In this document: positions 38,675-48,418 of the stretch, piece after piece
How positions within the stretch are numbered: the first letter of the stretch is position 1
Layout: every line of letters begins with the position of its first letter
Source of the DNA: an uncultured Bacteroidota bacterium
GTDB taxonomy: Bacteria; Bacteroidota; Bacteroidia; Flavobacteriales; Flavobacteriaceae
Length of the DNA stretch: 64,000 nucleotides
Assembly: GCA_902597545.1 (NCBI GenBank)
Contig: CACJYD010000003.1
Span: 88,369-152,368, forward strand
Direction of reading: 5' to 3'
Made by a program: the position numbers and the translations under genes
Notes under the pieces: model-generated
Seen by the model: the letters and a program-made list of their open reading frames with translations, nothing else
What the model was told of the DNA's origin: nothing
Databases searched by the model: none

Positions 38675-39120
38675 TTTTCTTCTTGTTTTGTATCTTTTTA
38701 AATGCACAAAACAAAGATATTGATATTCAACATATTAATGAACTTCAAAAATTAGGTGACTCCTTATTTAAAGCCTCAAATTATACTGAGGCAGCTAAGC
38801 TTTACAAGGAACTTGTACAAATTGATCCAAACAGTTTTGATTTTAATTTTAAATATGCATCAGCTTTTGGTTTAGAGGTAGAACAAATGCCTAGATTTAA
38901 GCAAGCTAAGAATGTTCGTGAAATGGTCAAATTATTTGAAAGAGCTTATGAATTAGACAACAAAAATTTAGCCTTAAATCGTGCATTACTAGAAATATAT
39001 TTAAGAGTTCCTAGATTTTTTGGAGGTGGTGAAAAAAAAGCACTATCAATTATAAAAAATATTTATTCTATCTCTGTTGATGAAGGTAAAAAAGCACAAG
39101 AATTTTATAATAAATACTAA
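38656..39120 (+). CDS. Tetratricopeptide repeat protein with signal peptide
   Basis: N-terminal [15 protein letters not shown], then TPR helices ([38 protein letters not shown]). Confidence 0.75.
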   Translation: MAKIKLVFFLFCIFLNAQNKDIDIQHINELQKLGDSLFKASNYTEAAKLYKELVQIDPNSFDFNFKYASAFGLEVEQMPRFKQAKNVREMVKLFERAYELDNKNLALNRALLEIYLRVPRFFGGGEKKALSIIKNIYSISVDEGKKAQEFYNKY

Positions 39121-39124
39121 TTAA

Positions 39125-40495
39125 TTGAGCAATAAAGTACATTTTATCTCTATTGGAGGGAGTGTAATGCACAGCCTAGCAATATCTTTAGCCAATTCTG
39201 GTTATCAAGTAACTGGTAGTGATGATAAGATCTATGACCCGTCTTTAACTAGATTAAAGAAAAATAAAATATTACCAAATAACTTTGGTTGGTTTCCTGA
39301 AAAAATTTCAAATGATTTAGATTTTGTAATTCTTGGTATGCATGCTAAGAAAAATAACCCTGAGTTACTTAGAGCTAAAGATTTAAATCTTAATATCGTT
39401 TCCTATCCAGAATTTATTTATAATTTTTCCAAAAATAAAACTAGAATTGTAATCGGCGGTAGTCATGGGAAAACTACAATTACATCAATGATCCTTCATG
39501 TTCTAAATGATAATAATTTTTTAATTGATTATGTTTTAGGTGCTCAACTCGAAGGTTTTGATAATGCTGTTTCACTTTCTACGCAAAATGAGTTTATTTT
39601 AATTGAAGGGGATGAATATTTGTCTTCCCCAGTTGATCCCACGCCGAAGTTTCATAAATACAAAGCAAATATTGCCCTTATATCTGGTATCTCATGGGAT
39701 CATATAAATGTATTTGATAATCCTGAATTTTACGCAAAACAGTTTGATTTGTTTATCGATTCTATTGTTGACGGGGGTGTTCTTGTTTTTAACGAGTTAG
39801 ATTCATTATTATCTGATATTGTCAAAGATAATAATAGCTACATAAGAAAAATTGAATATAACCTTCCTGAGCATTCAGTTTCTAATAATAATGTTTTTAT
39901 TAACACAAGCGAAGGAAATATCCCATTACAAGTGTTTGGTGAACATAACCTTTCTAATATTGAAGCAGCAAAAAAAATATGTTCATTACTAGGTGTTTTA
40001 GATGATGATTTTTATAATTCCATCTCAACTTTTAAAGGAGCAAGTAAGAGGTTGGAAATTATTTTTAAAGGTTTCAATAATCTTTTAATTAGAGATTTTG
40101 CTCATTCGCCAAGTAAATTAAAAGCTAGTGTAAATGCGGTTAGGGAAACTTTTTCAAATAAGTTTTTAATAGCTGTATTTGAACTTCATACATTTAGTAG
40201 TTTAGATCCAAAATTTATTCAACAATACTCAGGGTGTCTGGATAATTGTGATTTACCAATTATTTTTCTTGATAATAACAATAAAAAAATTCACAACTCA
40301 GAATCTATTAATGATGAAGTAATTTCATCTGCTTTTAACATTAAAAATTTAATTATAATTAAAAGTAATATTGATCTTTTTAATTATTTAACATCTTTGA
40401 AATATGATAATGCTTGTTTATTATTAATGAGTTCTGGTAATTTTGGTTTATTAGATCTTGATGAAATAAAAAAATATATGAATAATGAACGTTAA
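39125..40495 (+). CDS. mpl: Mpl-like UDP-N-acetylmuramate:tripeptide ligase (peptidoglycan recycling)
   Basis: Mur ligase fold: IGGSVMHSLAISLANSGYQVTGSDDKIY, GGSHGKTTITSMI, EGDEYLSSPVDPTPKFHKY; TTG start. Confidence 0.85.
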   Translation: MSNKVHFISIGGSVMHSLAISLANSGYQVTGSDDKIYDPSLTRLKKNKILPNNFGWFPEKISNDLDFVILGMHAKKNNPELLRAKDLNLNIVSYPEFIYNFSKNKTRIVIGGSHGKTTITSMILHVLNDNNFLIDYVLGAQLEGFDNAVSLSTQNEFILIEGDEYLSSPVDPTPKFHKYKANIALISGISWDHINVFDNPEFYAKQFDLFIDSIVDGGVLVFNELDSLLSDIVKDNNSYIRKIEYNLPEHSVSNNNVFINTSEGNIPLQVFGEHNLSNIEAAKKICSLLGVLDDDFYNSISTFKGASKRLEIIFKGFNNLLIRDFAHSPSKLKASVNAVRETFSNKFLIAVFELHTFSSLDPKFIQQYSGCLDNCDLPIIFLDNNNKKIHNSESINDEVISSAFNIKNLIIIKSNIDLFNYLTSLKYDNACLLLMSSGNFGLLDLDEIKKYMNNER

Positions 40496-41165
40496 AAATA
40501 TTTTTTTTGATTTAGATCATACATTATGGGACTTTGAGAGAAATTCTGCCTGTACATTTAAACTACTGTTTAAAAATCATAACGTAAATGTTGATTTAGA
40601 CCGTTTTTTAGATATTTATATACCAATAAATCTTCACTATTGGAAATTATACAGAAATGAATCCATATCAAAGGAATATTTAAGATATAACAGGTTAAAC
40701 GAGGCATTTAGTAAATTAAAAGTAAGTATTCCATCTAAATTAATAAATCAATTATCAGATGATTATATTGAAACATTACCAAAATTCAATTACTTAATTG
40801 ATGGTGCACTTGATTTATTAGAATATCTAAAACCAAAATACAAATTATATATTCTAACTAATGGTTTTAAAAATGTACAAGCAAATAAATTGAATAATGC
40901 AGGAATAAGTAGTTATTTTAATCAGGTTTTTGATTCTGAATCTGTTGGTGTAAAAAAACCTAATCCAATTATATTTAAATATGCATTAGACAACTCCAAA
41001 TCTGAGGCTGATGATTCATTGATGATTGGTGATAGTTTTGAAGCTGATATAATGGGTGCACTTTCAATTGGAATGCATGCAATTCACTACGCTAATTTTG
41101 GTGAGAAACCACATGATAAATGCTTGATAATAAATAAATTAAAAACTTTAAAAAAAATACTTTAG
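40485..41165 (+). CDS. HAD family YjjG-type noncanonical pyrimidine nucleotidase
   Basis: IFFDLDHTLWDFERNS, LTNGFKNVQANKL, VGVKKPNPIIF, MIGDSFEADIMGA. Confidence 0.9.
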   Translation: MNVKNIFFDLDHTLWDFERNSACTFKLLFKNHNVNVDLDRFLDIYIPINLHYWKLYRNESISKEYLRYNRLNEAFSKLKVSIPSKLINQLSDDYIETLPKFNYLIDGALDLLEYLKPKYKLYILTNGFKNVQANKLNNAGISSYFNQVFDSESVGVKKPNPIIFKYALDNSKSEADDSLMIGDSFEADIMGALSIGMHAIHYANFGEKPHDKCLIINKLKTLKKIL

Positions 41166-41893
41166 TTTAATTGTCGTCTTAATTCGGATAGAAAAATTCC
41201 TGTAGCAACTGAAGCATTTAGCGAAGAAATGTTACCTTTCATTTCTATACCAACAACTTCATTACAAAGACTTAAAACTGATTTACTAACTCCTTTACCC
41301 TCTGAACCAATTATTAAAGCTGTTTTTAAACTAAATTGATGTTTGTATAATGATAAAGATCCTTTATCACTAGTTCCAATTATATCAATTTCATTTTCTT
41401 TTAAAAGAAAAATAGCATCCTTGATATGATTTACTTTGCAAATTGGCACATTGAAAATAGCTCCTGAGGAGGATTTAATAGTTTCACCATTTATCGAGGA
41501 GCTTCCTGATTTTGAAATAATAATCATATTAACATCAAAACACTCAGCACTCCTAACAATCGCTCCAAAGTTTTTTGTATCTGTTATTCCATCCAGAATT
41601 AAAATTAAAAAAGACTTTTTAGTTTTTAATTTAGCTTCTAAGTCGTCAATACTTAATGTAGATATTGGGGATATTATTGCAACTACTCCCTGATGGTTAT
41701 TTTTAGTTAATCGATTTAGTTTTTCAACGGGAACAAAAGAGATTTGAATATTTTTTTTGTGAATTTTTGATTTAATATTATCTAAATAGGAATTCTTTTT
41801 TTGAAGAAAGACTTTATCAATTTCAACATTATTTTCTATCGCCTCATAAACAGCTCTTTTACCATAAATCAAGAAATCCTTCTCAGAATTCAT
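41162..41893 (-). CDS. rlmB: 23S rRNA (guanosine-2'-O)-methyltransferase RlmB
   Basis: YGKRAVYEAIENN, LDGITDTKNFGAIVRSAECF, IIGSEGKGVSKSVLSLC, SLNASVATGIFLSELRRQ. Confidence 0.93.
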   Translation of the reverse strand: MNSEKDFLIYGKRAVYEAIENNVEIDKVFLQKKNSYLDNIKSKIHKKNIQISFVPVEKLNRLTKNNHQGVVAIISPISTLSIDDLEAKLKTKKSFLILILDGITDTKNFGAIVRSAECFDVNMIIISKSGSSSINGETIKSSSGAIFNVPICKVNHIKDAIFLLKENEIDIIGTSDKGSLSLYKHQFSLKTALIIGSEGKGVSKSVLSLCNEVVGIEMKGNISSLNASVATGIFLSELRRQLN

Positions 41894-42582
41894 TAATTAT
41901 CATTAAAATATTTAACTAATTCAATCAGTTTATCTTCCTTTTTTAAGTCTAATTTATTTTTCTTCCTAAAAGTTTTTAATTTTTCTTCATCAAAAATATT
42001 TAGTTCTAAAAGTTTTTTATACTTAGTTGGAACTCTTAAATACTTACCATTTATTTGAAAAAAGTAAAACCCATCATCTTTCCATTCTGGATTATCTGTT
42101 TTTCCATAACCAGATGTAGGTGCACTTATCCCAGCTTCAATTGGTTTTTGAAGTTTTTTCCTAGGAAAATAGTGTAAACTTATATTTTCTAGCTCAATAC
42201 ATTCTCTAAGTATACCAATTTCACCATATTCCGTACTATTAATAGCATGAAGTTTATATTGGTTACCATTAATCTCAATTTTAACTTTATCGTTTACCTC
42301 AATTGGAGTAATTTTTCCATTTTTTCCTTTGATTTGAAAATTTTGCGCCACAAGGTCAATTCTAATTTCTCCACTGTAAGTATTGCCATTTTCAAATTTG
42401 ATTTGACCTTTATCAAAATCAGGATTTAGATAAGGTGTACCATCAATATCTAAATCATAGCTATTCATTTTATCAATTAAAAAAACATTACCACCTCTAA
42501 ATAAATTTTGTTCAGTTAGTTCAGTAAAATTTTGGGAATTGATAATGTTTATAAAAAAGATAAAGAATATAATTTTTTTCAT
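41893..42582 (-). CDS. Hypothetical secreted protein
   Basis: N-terminal signal IIFFIFFINIINSQN; no recognised domain. Confidence 0.6.
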   Translation of the reverse strand: MKKIIFFIFFINIINSQNFTELTEQNLFRGGNVFLIDKMNSYDLDIDGTPYLNPDFDKGQIKFENGNTYSGEIRIDLVAQNFQIKGKNGKITPIEVNDKVKIEINGNQYKLHAINSTEYGEIGILRECIELENISLHYFPRKKLQKPIEAGISAPTSGYGKTDNPEWKDDGFYFFQINGKYLRVPTKYKKLLELNIFDEEKLKTFRKKNKLDLKKEDKLIELVKYFNDN

Positions 42583-42610
42583 TTATTATGTGTTTGTGAA
42601 TGCTAATTTA

Positions 42611-42641
42611 AAAAAAAAGCGCCCCATTGGGACGCTTTTTT
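42611..42641 (-). terminator. Intrinsic terminator of the SusCD operon
   Basis: Minus strand GCGTCCC-AAT-GGGGCGC stem (one G-U) followed by T-run; within 25 bp of the susD stop. Confidence 0.8.
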
Positions 42642-42661
42642 AAAATTTAAGTGTTGACTAA

Positions 42662-44083
42662 TTACTTAGTGTCCCACCATAATTTTGTATCCTGGTTGTC
42701 AGGTCCTTGTGCAGCAACAGCAGCATCGTAGCTTGCTTTGTTTTGCGTTGGAACTAAACCTCCATAACCATTTCTAACAGGTACTCCTGTGCCTGTAATT
42801 GCAGCAGCAGGAGGTGAAAGGACTGGGAAGTCAAGTCTTCTCCATTCTGTCCAAGCCTCATATCCTTGTAAGAACATGTCTGTCCATTTTGCCATAGCAA
42901 TTGTTTCCATAGGATTTGATCCAAGAGTTGCAGAAGCAGCAAATGAAGCCGCAGATGCAGAAGGAACACCCCATCTTTCGCAAGATGCTTGAATACCTAA
43001 CTTTAACCAAGTTAATGTATCTCCAACAGTAGTCCATCCTCTTTGGTTAGCTTCAGCCATTGCGAAACATACTTCAGAGTATGTAGCAATCCATCCACCT
43101 TGTTGAGTACCATCATAGATGATTCTACCATCAATGCCAGATAAAAGAGTCTCTAATACTCCAGGGTTTTCAAGTCCGTATTCAAGACCAACGTACTCAG
43201 TTCCGTTAGAAATTGCAGTACCATCAGCCATATAAGGAAGTCTTGGGTCTCCTGATGATTTTAAGTGATCAATAAATAATTTACTAACAACAAAATCGTA
43301 TCTAGTTTGAAATCTATCTTGCCATGGATTATCAAAAGCATCACTAGTAAGGTAAGGGTAGTGTAAGTCACCACCTTGACCAATAACTCCACTGTTATAA
43401 GCAGAATTAAATACAGAAGCAGCAGTTGAAGCATCGACATCAGCCATTCTTAAAGCTATTCTCATTTTAATAGTGTTAGCCATTATTTTCCATCCGTTCA
43501 TATTACCTCCAAAAAGGATATCACCATTTAATCCACCGTTATCCATCATTCCCATAGCAGCATCAAGATTTGCTAGTAAAGAATTATAAATATCTTGAAC
43601 TGAATCAAATTTTGGTGCAGTATTAGCAGAGCCTTGTAAAGCTTCTGAATAAGGTGCATAACCCCATCTATCAGTAATATTTAGATAATAATATGCCATC
43701 ATAATATGAGCAGCAGCTTTTTGGTTACCATTACTACCACCACCAGTTACTTCACCAGGAAATTTCTCATTTAAATCAAGAATTTCTTGTAAATCTTTGA
43801 GTGGGCCAGTATAATAACCATTCCATGACCATTGTTCAGTATCGTATCTTGAATAAGATGTATATGTAACATCTGATACAGTTTGAACATAATAGTTAGG
43901 AGTCACAGGACTAACAATGTTAGGCATCCATGTCATAGCATTTGTTAGTAATGCGTCCGTTTTTTTAGATGTTGGAGAGTTAGGGTTAACATTTTCATCT
44001 CCAAAATCTACAGTTTCACAAGAAACAAGGAATAAAGAGAAAACAACCGTTAAAACTCCAATTTTATTAATTAAATTTTTCAT
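42662..44083 (-). CDS. SusD/RagB-like nutrient-binding lipoprotein
   Basis: Lipobox FLVSCETVDFGDENVNPNSPT; SusD-like TPR regions; follows a SusC gene. Confidence 0.92.
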   Translation of the reverse strand: MKNLINKIGVLTVVFSLFLVSCETVDFGDENVNPNSPTSKKTDALLTNAMTWMPNIVSPVTPNYYVQTVSDVTYTSYSRYDTEQWSWNGYYTGPLKDLQEILDLNEKFPGEVTGGGSNGNQKAAAHIMMAYYYLNITDRWGYAPYSEALQGSANTAPKFDSVQDIYNSLLANLDAAMGMMDNGGLNGDILFGGNMNGWKIMANTIKMRIALRMADVDASTAASVFNSAYNSGVIGQGGDLHYPYLTSDAFDNPWQDRFQTRYDFVVSKLFIDHLKSSGDPRLPYMADGTAISNGTEYVGLEYGLENPGVLETLLSGIDGRIIYDGTQQGGWIATYSEVCFAMAEANQRGWTTVGDTLTWLKLGIQASCERWGVPSASAASFAASATLGSNPMETIAMAKWTDMFLQGYEAWTEWRRLDFPVLSPPAAAITGTGVPVRNGYGGLVPTQNKASYDAAVAAQGPDNQDTKLWWDTK

Positions 44084-44100
44084 TTTATAAAAATTATATA

Positions 44101-47100
44101 TTAAAATGTTAGACTTACGTTAAGACCTATCGTTCTTGATGGAGGTAACTGACCACCTTCAACGTTTCTATATCCAGTAGCAATTGAACCAGATCCTTCG
44201 ATCTCACTTGGGTCAAGACCACCATGAGGAATATTAGAATACAATAACAATAAGTTGTTACCTACCAATGCAACATTAACGTTGTCAAATGGTGTACCAT
44301 CAAGCAAGTCTTTAGAGAAATTATACCCTAACCTTGCTGTTCTTAGCTTAACATAAGAAGCATCATATAACCAGTTCTCGTGATTTCCGAAGAAATGCTG
44401 GTAGAAGTAGTAACTAGCTGATAAATATGTATCAACTGGTTCTCCACTAGCAGTTACACCTACTACGTTAACACCACCACCTGCAGATACTGGATCTCTT
44501 AAAGGATTACCTTTAGCATTAAGACCTACAGTATCTTCGTGGATACCTGAGTAATAAGTAAACATATTTGTTGTAGAGTAGAACGTACCACCTTTTTGGA
44601 AATCAAATCCAAGACCTAAATCCCAATTTTTATAACTTAATGAAGTAGTTAAACCACCAGTAAAGTCAGGTAATAAATTACCAAGAATTTGCTGACTTTC
44701 ATAAGTAGCTCTACCAGTAGAAGTTAAAATTTGAGTACCGTTGGCATCTCTAGCTTTTTTTCTACCTACCCACATACCCCATTCTTCACCAACTCTCTCT
44801 TGTAATTGTAAGCTATACCATGAAGCCCAGCTATCAAGTACTCTTACATCAATTCCATCTGCTAACTTATCAGTATACTTATTTAAAGTAGCAAAATTGA
44901 ATGAAAGATCCCAGTTGAAATCAGCTGTTGAAACAGGGTTAAGGTTTAATGTAACCTCCCAACCTTCAGCAGATGATTCACCTGAATTAATAGCTAAACC
45001 AGTATAACCAGTAGAACCAGTTACAGGAATTGAAATTGGTTGATCTTTGTCTTTTCTATCAAAGTATGTAACGTCAATGCCTATTTTGTTATCAAGAAAA
45101 CTAAATTCAGCACCAACTTCAAACTCACTTCTAGTACCACCTAACAGGTTAGGGTTTGATTGTGTGTTTGGTACAGCAAATCTTGGGAAAGATCCATATG
45201 CAGTACCTACACTGTAAACCTGAGTGGTAGCATACGTACCTGGGAATACAGGAGCCTCAGAATAACCAGCTCTTAATTTGGCAAAAGTTATATCTTGACT
45301 GTTTATTAACTCACTAAGAATTAAACTACCTGAAAGACCCCAAGTCTCAATTCTGTTATCATCAGGGTTTGCAGTTGAACCCCAGTCAAATCTGTAAGAT
45401 CCATCTAAATAAGCTATACTGTTGTATCCAACAGAAACACTAGCATATGTAGATAAAACTTTTGATTTTGACAAACTAGAAGAGTAATTTGGTCTATCAA
45501 CCGAAGTAGCAATACTGTAAAAATCAGGAATTGATAACCCACCTACAGTAGAGGCTGAAATTGATTGATTTCTGTTTTGAGTAGCCTGATAACCAACAAT
45601 AGCAGAAACATCGAAATCATCGAATCTTTCATCGTATTGTAGAGTTGCAGCTAACTCATTTTGAACATATCTGGATGTTGACTCATTGAATGAAGCTTGG
45701 TCTATACCGCCCCAACCAGTTCTTCCGTTAGACTCATACGAATTAAATCTTCTTCTTGCTTCTACAGTTGCAGAAATGTTATCATTTATTTCATAGTTAA
45801 GTCCAAAGTTTCCAAATAATGTATTTTTTCTTTGGTTATTTTGATCAACATAAAAATCAAATTGAGGTGCATCCCAATACTTAGGAGTGGCATTTCTCGC
45901 AGAAATTCTATTCCAAGTATAGTATTTACCTTCAAATGCATAATTATTTGCTAATCTATCCATATCCAATTGACGTTGCCACCATTGGCTAAAGTTTGCA
46001 CCTAAACCACCATAACCATTTGTAGGGAAGTTCAATGTTTTTCTGTACTGATAGTTTAATGAAGTAAATGCAGTTAATTTATCTGCAATCTTAACATCTC
46101 CAGTAACGTTAACATCAATTTGGTTCCTATCTGTGTTAGGGAACGGTAACTGTTCGTCGATTAATCTCATAGATCCTCTAACAGTAGCAGTATCAGAACC
46201 ACTATTGAATGCAAGAGTAGTGCTGTTTTCAATACCATTGTTAAAGAAGTCTTTTACGTTGTCAGGATTTGGATTCCATGCTCTTAAAGTACCAAATTCT
46301 GGGTGGTTAGGTATCCAACTGTCCCAGTGTCTAACCATAGTTCCATCCATTGGAGGTCCCCATGATTCATCAGCACCATAATAAGGAATTTTATGTCCAT
46401 TAAACGCAGCCCAAGATGCAGGATCTGTTGCAGGGTTGTAAGTGAAAGTATCCCAATCTTGATAATATCCACCACCATACTCGTTTTGATACTTAGGAAG
46501 CATTGAAACTGAGCTTATAGATGTTGAATGATTAACAGTGAAGTTGTTTTCACCTGCCTTAGCTTTCTTAGAAGTTATGACGATTACACCACTTTTAGCG
46601 TCAGCACCATATAGTGCAGTTGCAGCAGCACCTTTAAGTACTGAAATATTAGCGACGTTATCGACGTTAATGTCAGACATAGCGTAAACTTTTACACCAT
46701 CTACAACATATAAAACGTCTGATTCACCTCTTAATCTTAAGAAACCATTGTCAAAAGTTGAACTTGATCCGCCAATCATTTGAACACCGGCAACCTTACC
46801 TGTCAATGCGACATTAAGGTCAACTTGCTTACTTTCAGCAATCACATCACCAGAGACAGTCTGTTGGGCAAAACCAAGAGACTTTTTATCCCTAGAAATA
46901 CCAAGAGCGGTTACTACAACCTCCTCTAATGCACTAGATGGTGATAAGCTAAAATTTAAAGTTGATGATGCTCCAACAGTAGCAGATGCAGATGCATACC
47001 CTACAAAGCTAACAACAAGAATATCTCCTTCAGAGGCAGAGATGGAATAATTACCATCAAAGTCAGTTGTCACACCTGTAGTAGTACCCTCAACGACAAC

Positions 47101-47226
47101 AGTTGCTCCCGGAAGGGGAACAGCATTATCATCAGTAACTGTACCAGAAACTGTTTTTTGAGCAAAGCTTAATTGAAATGCCATTAATAATGACATAAAC
47201 ATTGCTTTAAAAAATAGTTTTTTCAT
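44101..47226 (-). CDS. SusC/RagA family TonB-linked outer membrane protein
   Basis: Carboxypeptidase-like domain (VSGTVTDDNAVPLPGATVVVEGTTTGVTTDFDGNYSI), plug domain (LEEVVVTALGISRDKKSLGFA), 1041 aa barrel ending in F. Confidence 0.96.
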   Translation of the reverse strand: MKKLFFKAMFMSLLMAFQLSFAQKTVSGTVTDDNAVPLPGATVVVEGTTTGVTTDFDGNYSISASEGDILVVSFVGYASASATVGASSTLNFSLSPSSALEEVVVTALGISRDKKSLGFAQQTVSGDVIAESKQVDLNVALTGKVAGVQMIGGSSSTFDNGFLRLRGESDVLYVVDGVKVYAMSDINVDNVANISVLKGAAATALYGADAKSGVIVITSKKAKAGENNFTVNHSTSISSVSMLPKYQNEYGGGYYQDWDTFTYNPATDPASWAAFNGHKIPYYGADESWGPPMDGTMVRHWDSWIPNHPEFGTLRAWNPNPDNVKDFFNNGIENSTTLAFNSGSDTATVRGSMRLIDEQLPFPNTDRNQIDVNVTGDVKIADKLTAFTSLNYQYRKTLNFPTNGYGGLGANFSQWWQRQLDMDRLANNYAFEGKYYTWNRISARNATPKYWDAPQFDFYVDQNNQRKNTLFGNFGLNYEINDNISATVEARRRFNSYESNGRTGWGGIDQASFNESTSRYVQNELAATLQYDERFDDFDVSAIVGYQATQNRNQSISASTVGGLSIPDFYSIATSVDRPNYSSSLSKSKVLSTYASVSVGYNSIAYLDGSYRFDWGSTANPDDNRIETWGLSGSLILSELINSQDITFAKLRAGYSEAPVFPGTYATTQVYSVGTAYGSFPRFAVPNTQSNPNLLGGTRSEFEVGAEFSFLDNKIGIDVTYFDRKDKDQPISIPVTGSTGYTGLAINSGESSAEGWEVTLNLNPVSTADFNWDLSFNFATLNKYTDKLADGIDVRVLDSWASWYSLQLQERVGEEWGMWVGRKKARDANGTQILTSTGRATYESQQILGNLLPDFTGGLTTSLSYKNWDLGLGFDFQKGGTFYSTTNMFTYYSGIHEDTVGLNAKGNPLRDPVSAGGGVNVVGVTASGEPVDTYLSASYYFYQHFFGNHENWLYDASYVKLRTARLGYNFSKDLLDGTPFDNVNVALVGNNLLLLYSNIPHGGLDPSEIEGSGSIATGYRNVEGGQLPPSRTIGLNVSLTF

Positions 47227-47248
47227 AATATTTATTTATTTGAACCCA

Positions 47249-47279
47249 CAAATATGTTAATAATTTGTTAATAACCAAA
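47249..47279 (-). promoter_or_regulatory. Candidate SusCD promoter
   Basis: Minus strand TTTG-N19-CATATTTG (one mismatch to TAnnTTTG), 22 nt before ATG. Confidence 0.5.
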
Positions 47280-47464
47280 GAAAAAAAATAAAAAACTCAA
47301 TTTTTAACAGAGGTGTAAAAAAAGATAAACATTATTGAGATTACTGCAGTTTTTGTATTCTAGCGCTGAGAATTCCTCAAAATAAGCTCTATTAAGCTAT
47401 ACATTATATATATGTATGATTAGTAATGGTGGAATTACATTTTTAAAATATTTTTTTCTATTGA

Positions 47465-47495
47465 TTTGAATAGTTATAAAATTATTATACATTTG
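47465..47495 (+). promoter_or_regulatory. Candidate rpsL (str operon) promoter
   Basis: TTTG-N19-TACATTTG, exact match to the Bacteroidota -33/-7 consensus, 29 nt before ATG. Confidence 0.7.
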
Positions 47496-47524
47496 CAGCC
47501 CTTTAAAGAAGGAAAAATATAATT

Positions 47525-47905
47525 ATGCCAACTATATCACAATTAGTTAGAAAAGGTAGAAAGAAAGTTGTAAAGAAAAGCAAATCTGCTTCTCTTGTGG
47601 GTTGTCCTCAGAAAAGAGGCGTATGTACAAGAGTTTACACTACAACACCTAAAAAGCCTAATTCCGCAATGAGAAAAGTTGCAAGAGTAAGATTAACTAA
47701 TGGTATAGAAGTAAATGCTTACATCCCTGGTGAGGGACATAATCTACAGGAACATTCAATTGTTTTAGTAAGAGGAGGTAGGGTTAAAGATCTACCAGGT
47801 GTCCGTTACCATATTGTCAGAGGTGCTCTAGATACTGCAGGTGTTGAAGGAAGGTTGCAAAGAAGATCTAAATACGGAGCAAAGAAGGCAAAGGCAAAGA
47901 AATGA
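47525..47905 (+). CDS. rpsL: 30S ribosomal protein S12
   Basis: [14 protein letters not shown]...[34 protein letters not shown]. Confidence 0.99.
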   Translation: MPTISQLVRKGRKKVVKKSKSASLVGCPQKRGVCTRVYTTTPKKPNSAMRKVARVRLTNGIEVNAYIPGEGHNLQEHSIVLVRGGRVKDLPGVRYHIVRGALDTAGVEGRLQRRSKYGAKKAKAKK

Positions 47906-47939
47906 TGTTCAAATTTGATGAACCGCTCAATTTAAAAAA

Positions 47940-48416
47940 ATGAGAAAAAGAAAAGCAAAGAAACGCCCCTTACTCCCAGACCCAAAATTTAACGATCAAT
48001 TAGTTACCAGATTTGTAAATATGCTAATGTGGGATGGAAAAAAGTCCATTGCCTTCAAAATATTTTATGATGCACTTGACATAATTGAGTCCAAAAAGCA
48101 GGATTCTGAAAAATCTTCACTTGAGATATGGAAAGATGGTCTTTCTAATGTCATGCCACATGTTGAGGTAAGAAGTAGAAGAGTTGGTGGTGCTACTTTT
48201 CAAATTCCAATGCAAATAAGACCAGATAGAAAAATTTCACTAGCTATGAAATGGCTCATTAGTTTTTCTAGAAAGAGAAATGAAAAATCAATGTCCCAAA
48301 AATTAGCAGCTGAAATTTTAGCAGCAGAGAAGGAAGAAGGAGCTGCAGTTAAGAAAAAAACGGACACTCATAAAATGGCAGAAGCTAATAAGGCTTTTTC
48401 ACACTTTAGATTCTAA
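47940..48416 (+). CDS. rpsG: 30S ribosomal protein S7
   Basis: [47 protein letters not shown]. Confidence 0.99.
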   Translation: MRKRKAKKRPLLPDPKFNDQLVTRFVNMLMWDGKKSIAFKIFYDALDIIESKKQDSEKSSLEIWKDGLSNVMPHVEVRSRRVGGATFQIPMQIRPDRKISLAMKWLISFSRKRNEKSMSQKLAAEILAAEKEEGAAVKKKTDTHKMAEANKAFSHFRF

Positions 48417-48418
48417 AA

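Noticed and set aside
44741-45007. Plus-strand ORFs within susC/susD (also 46133..46381, 42789..42992)
   Set aside because: Antisense shadows of SusC/SusD.
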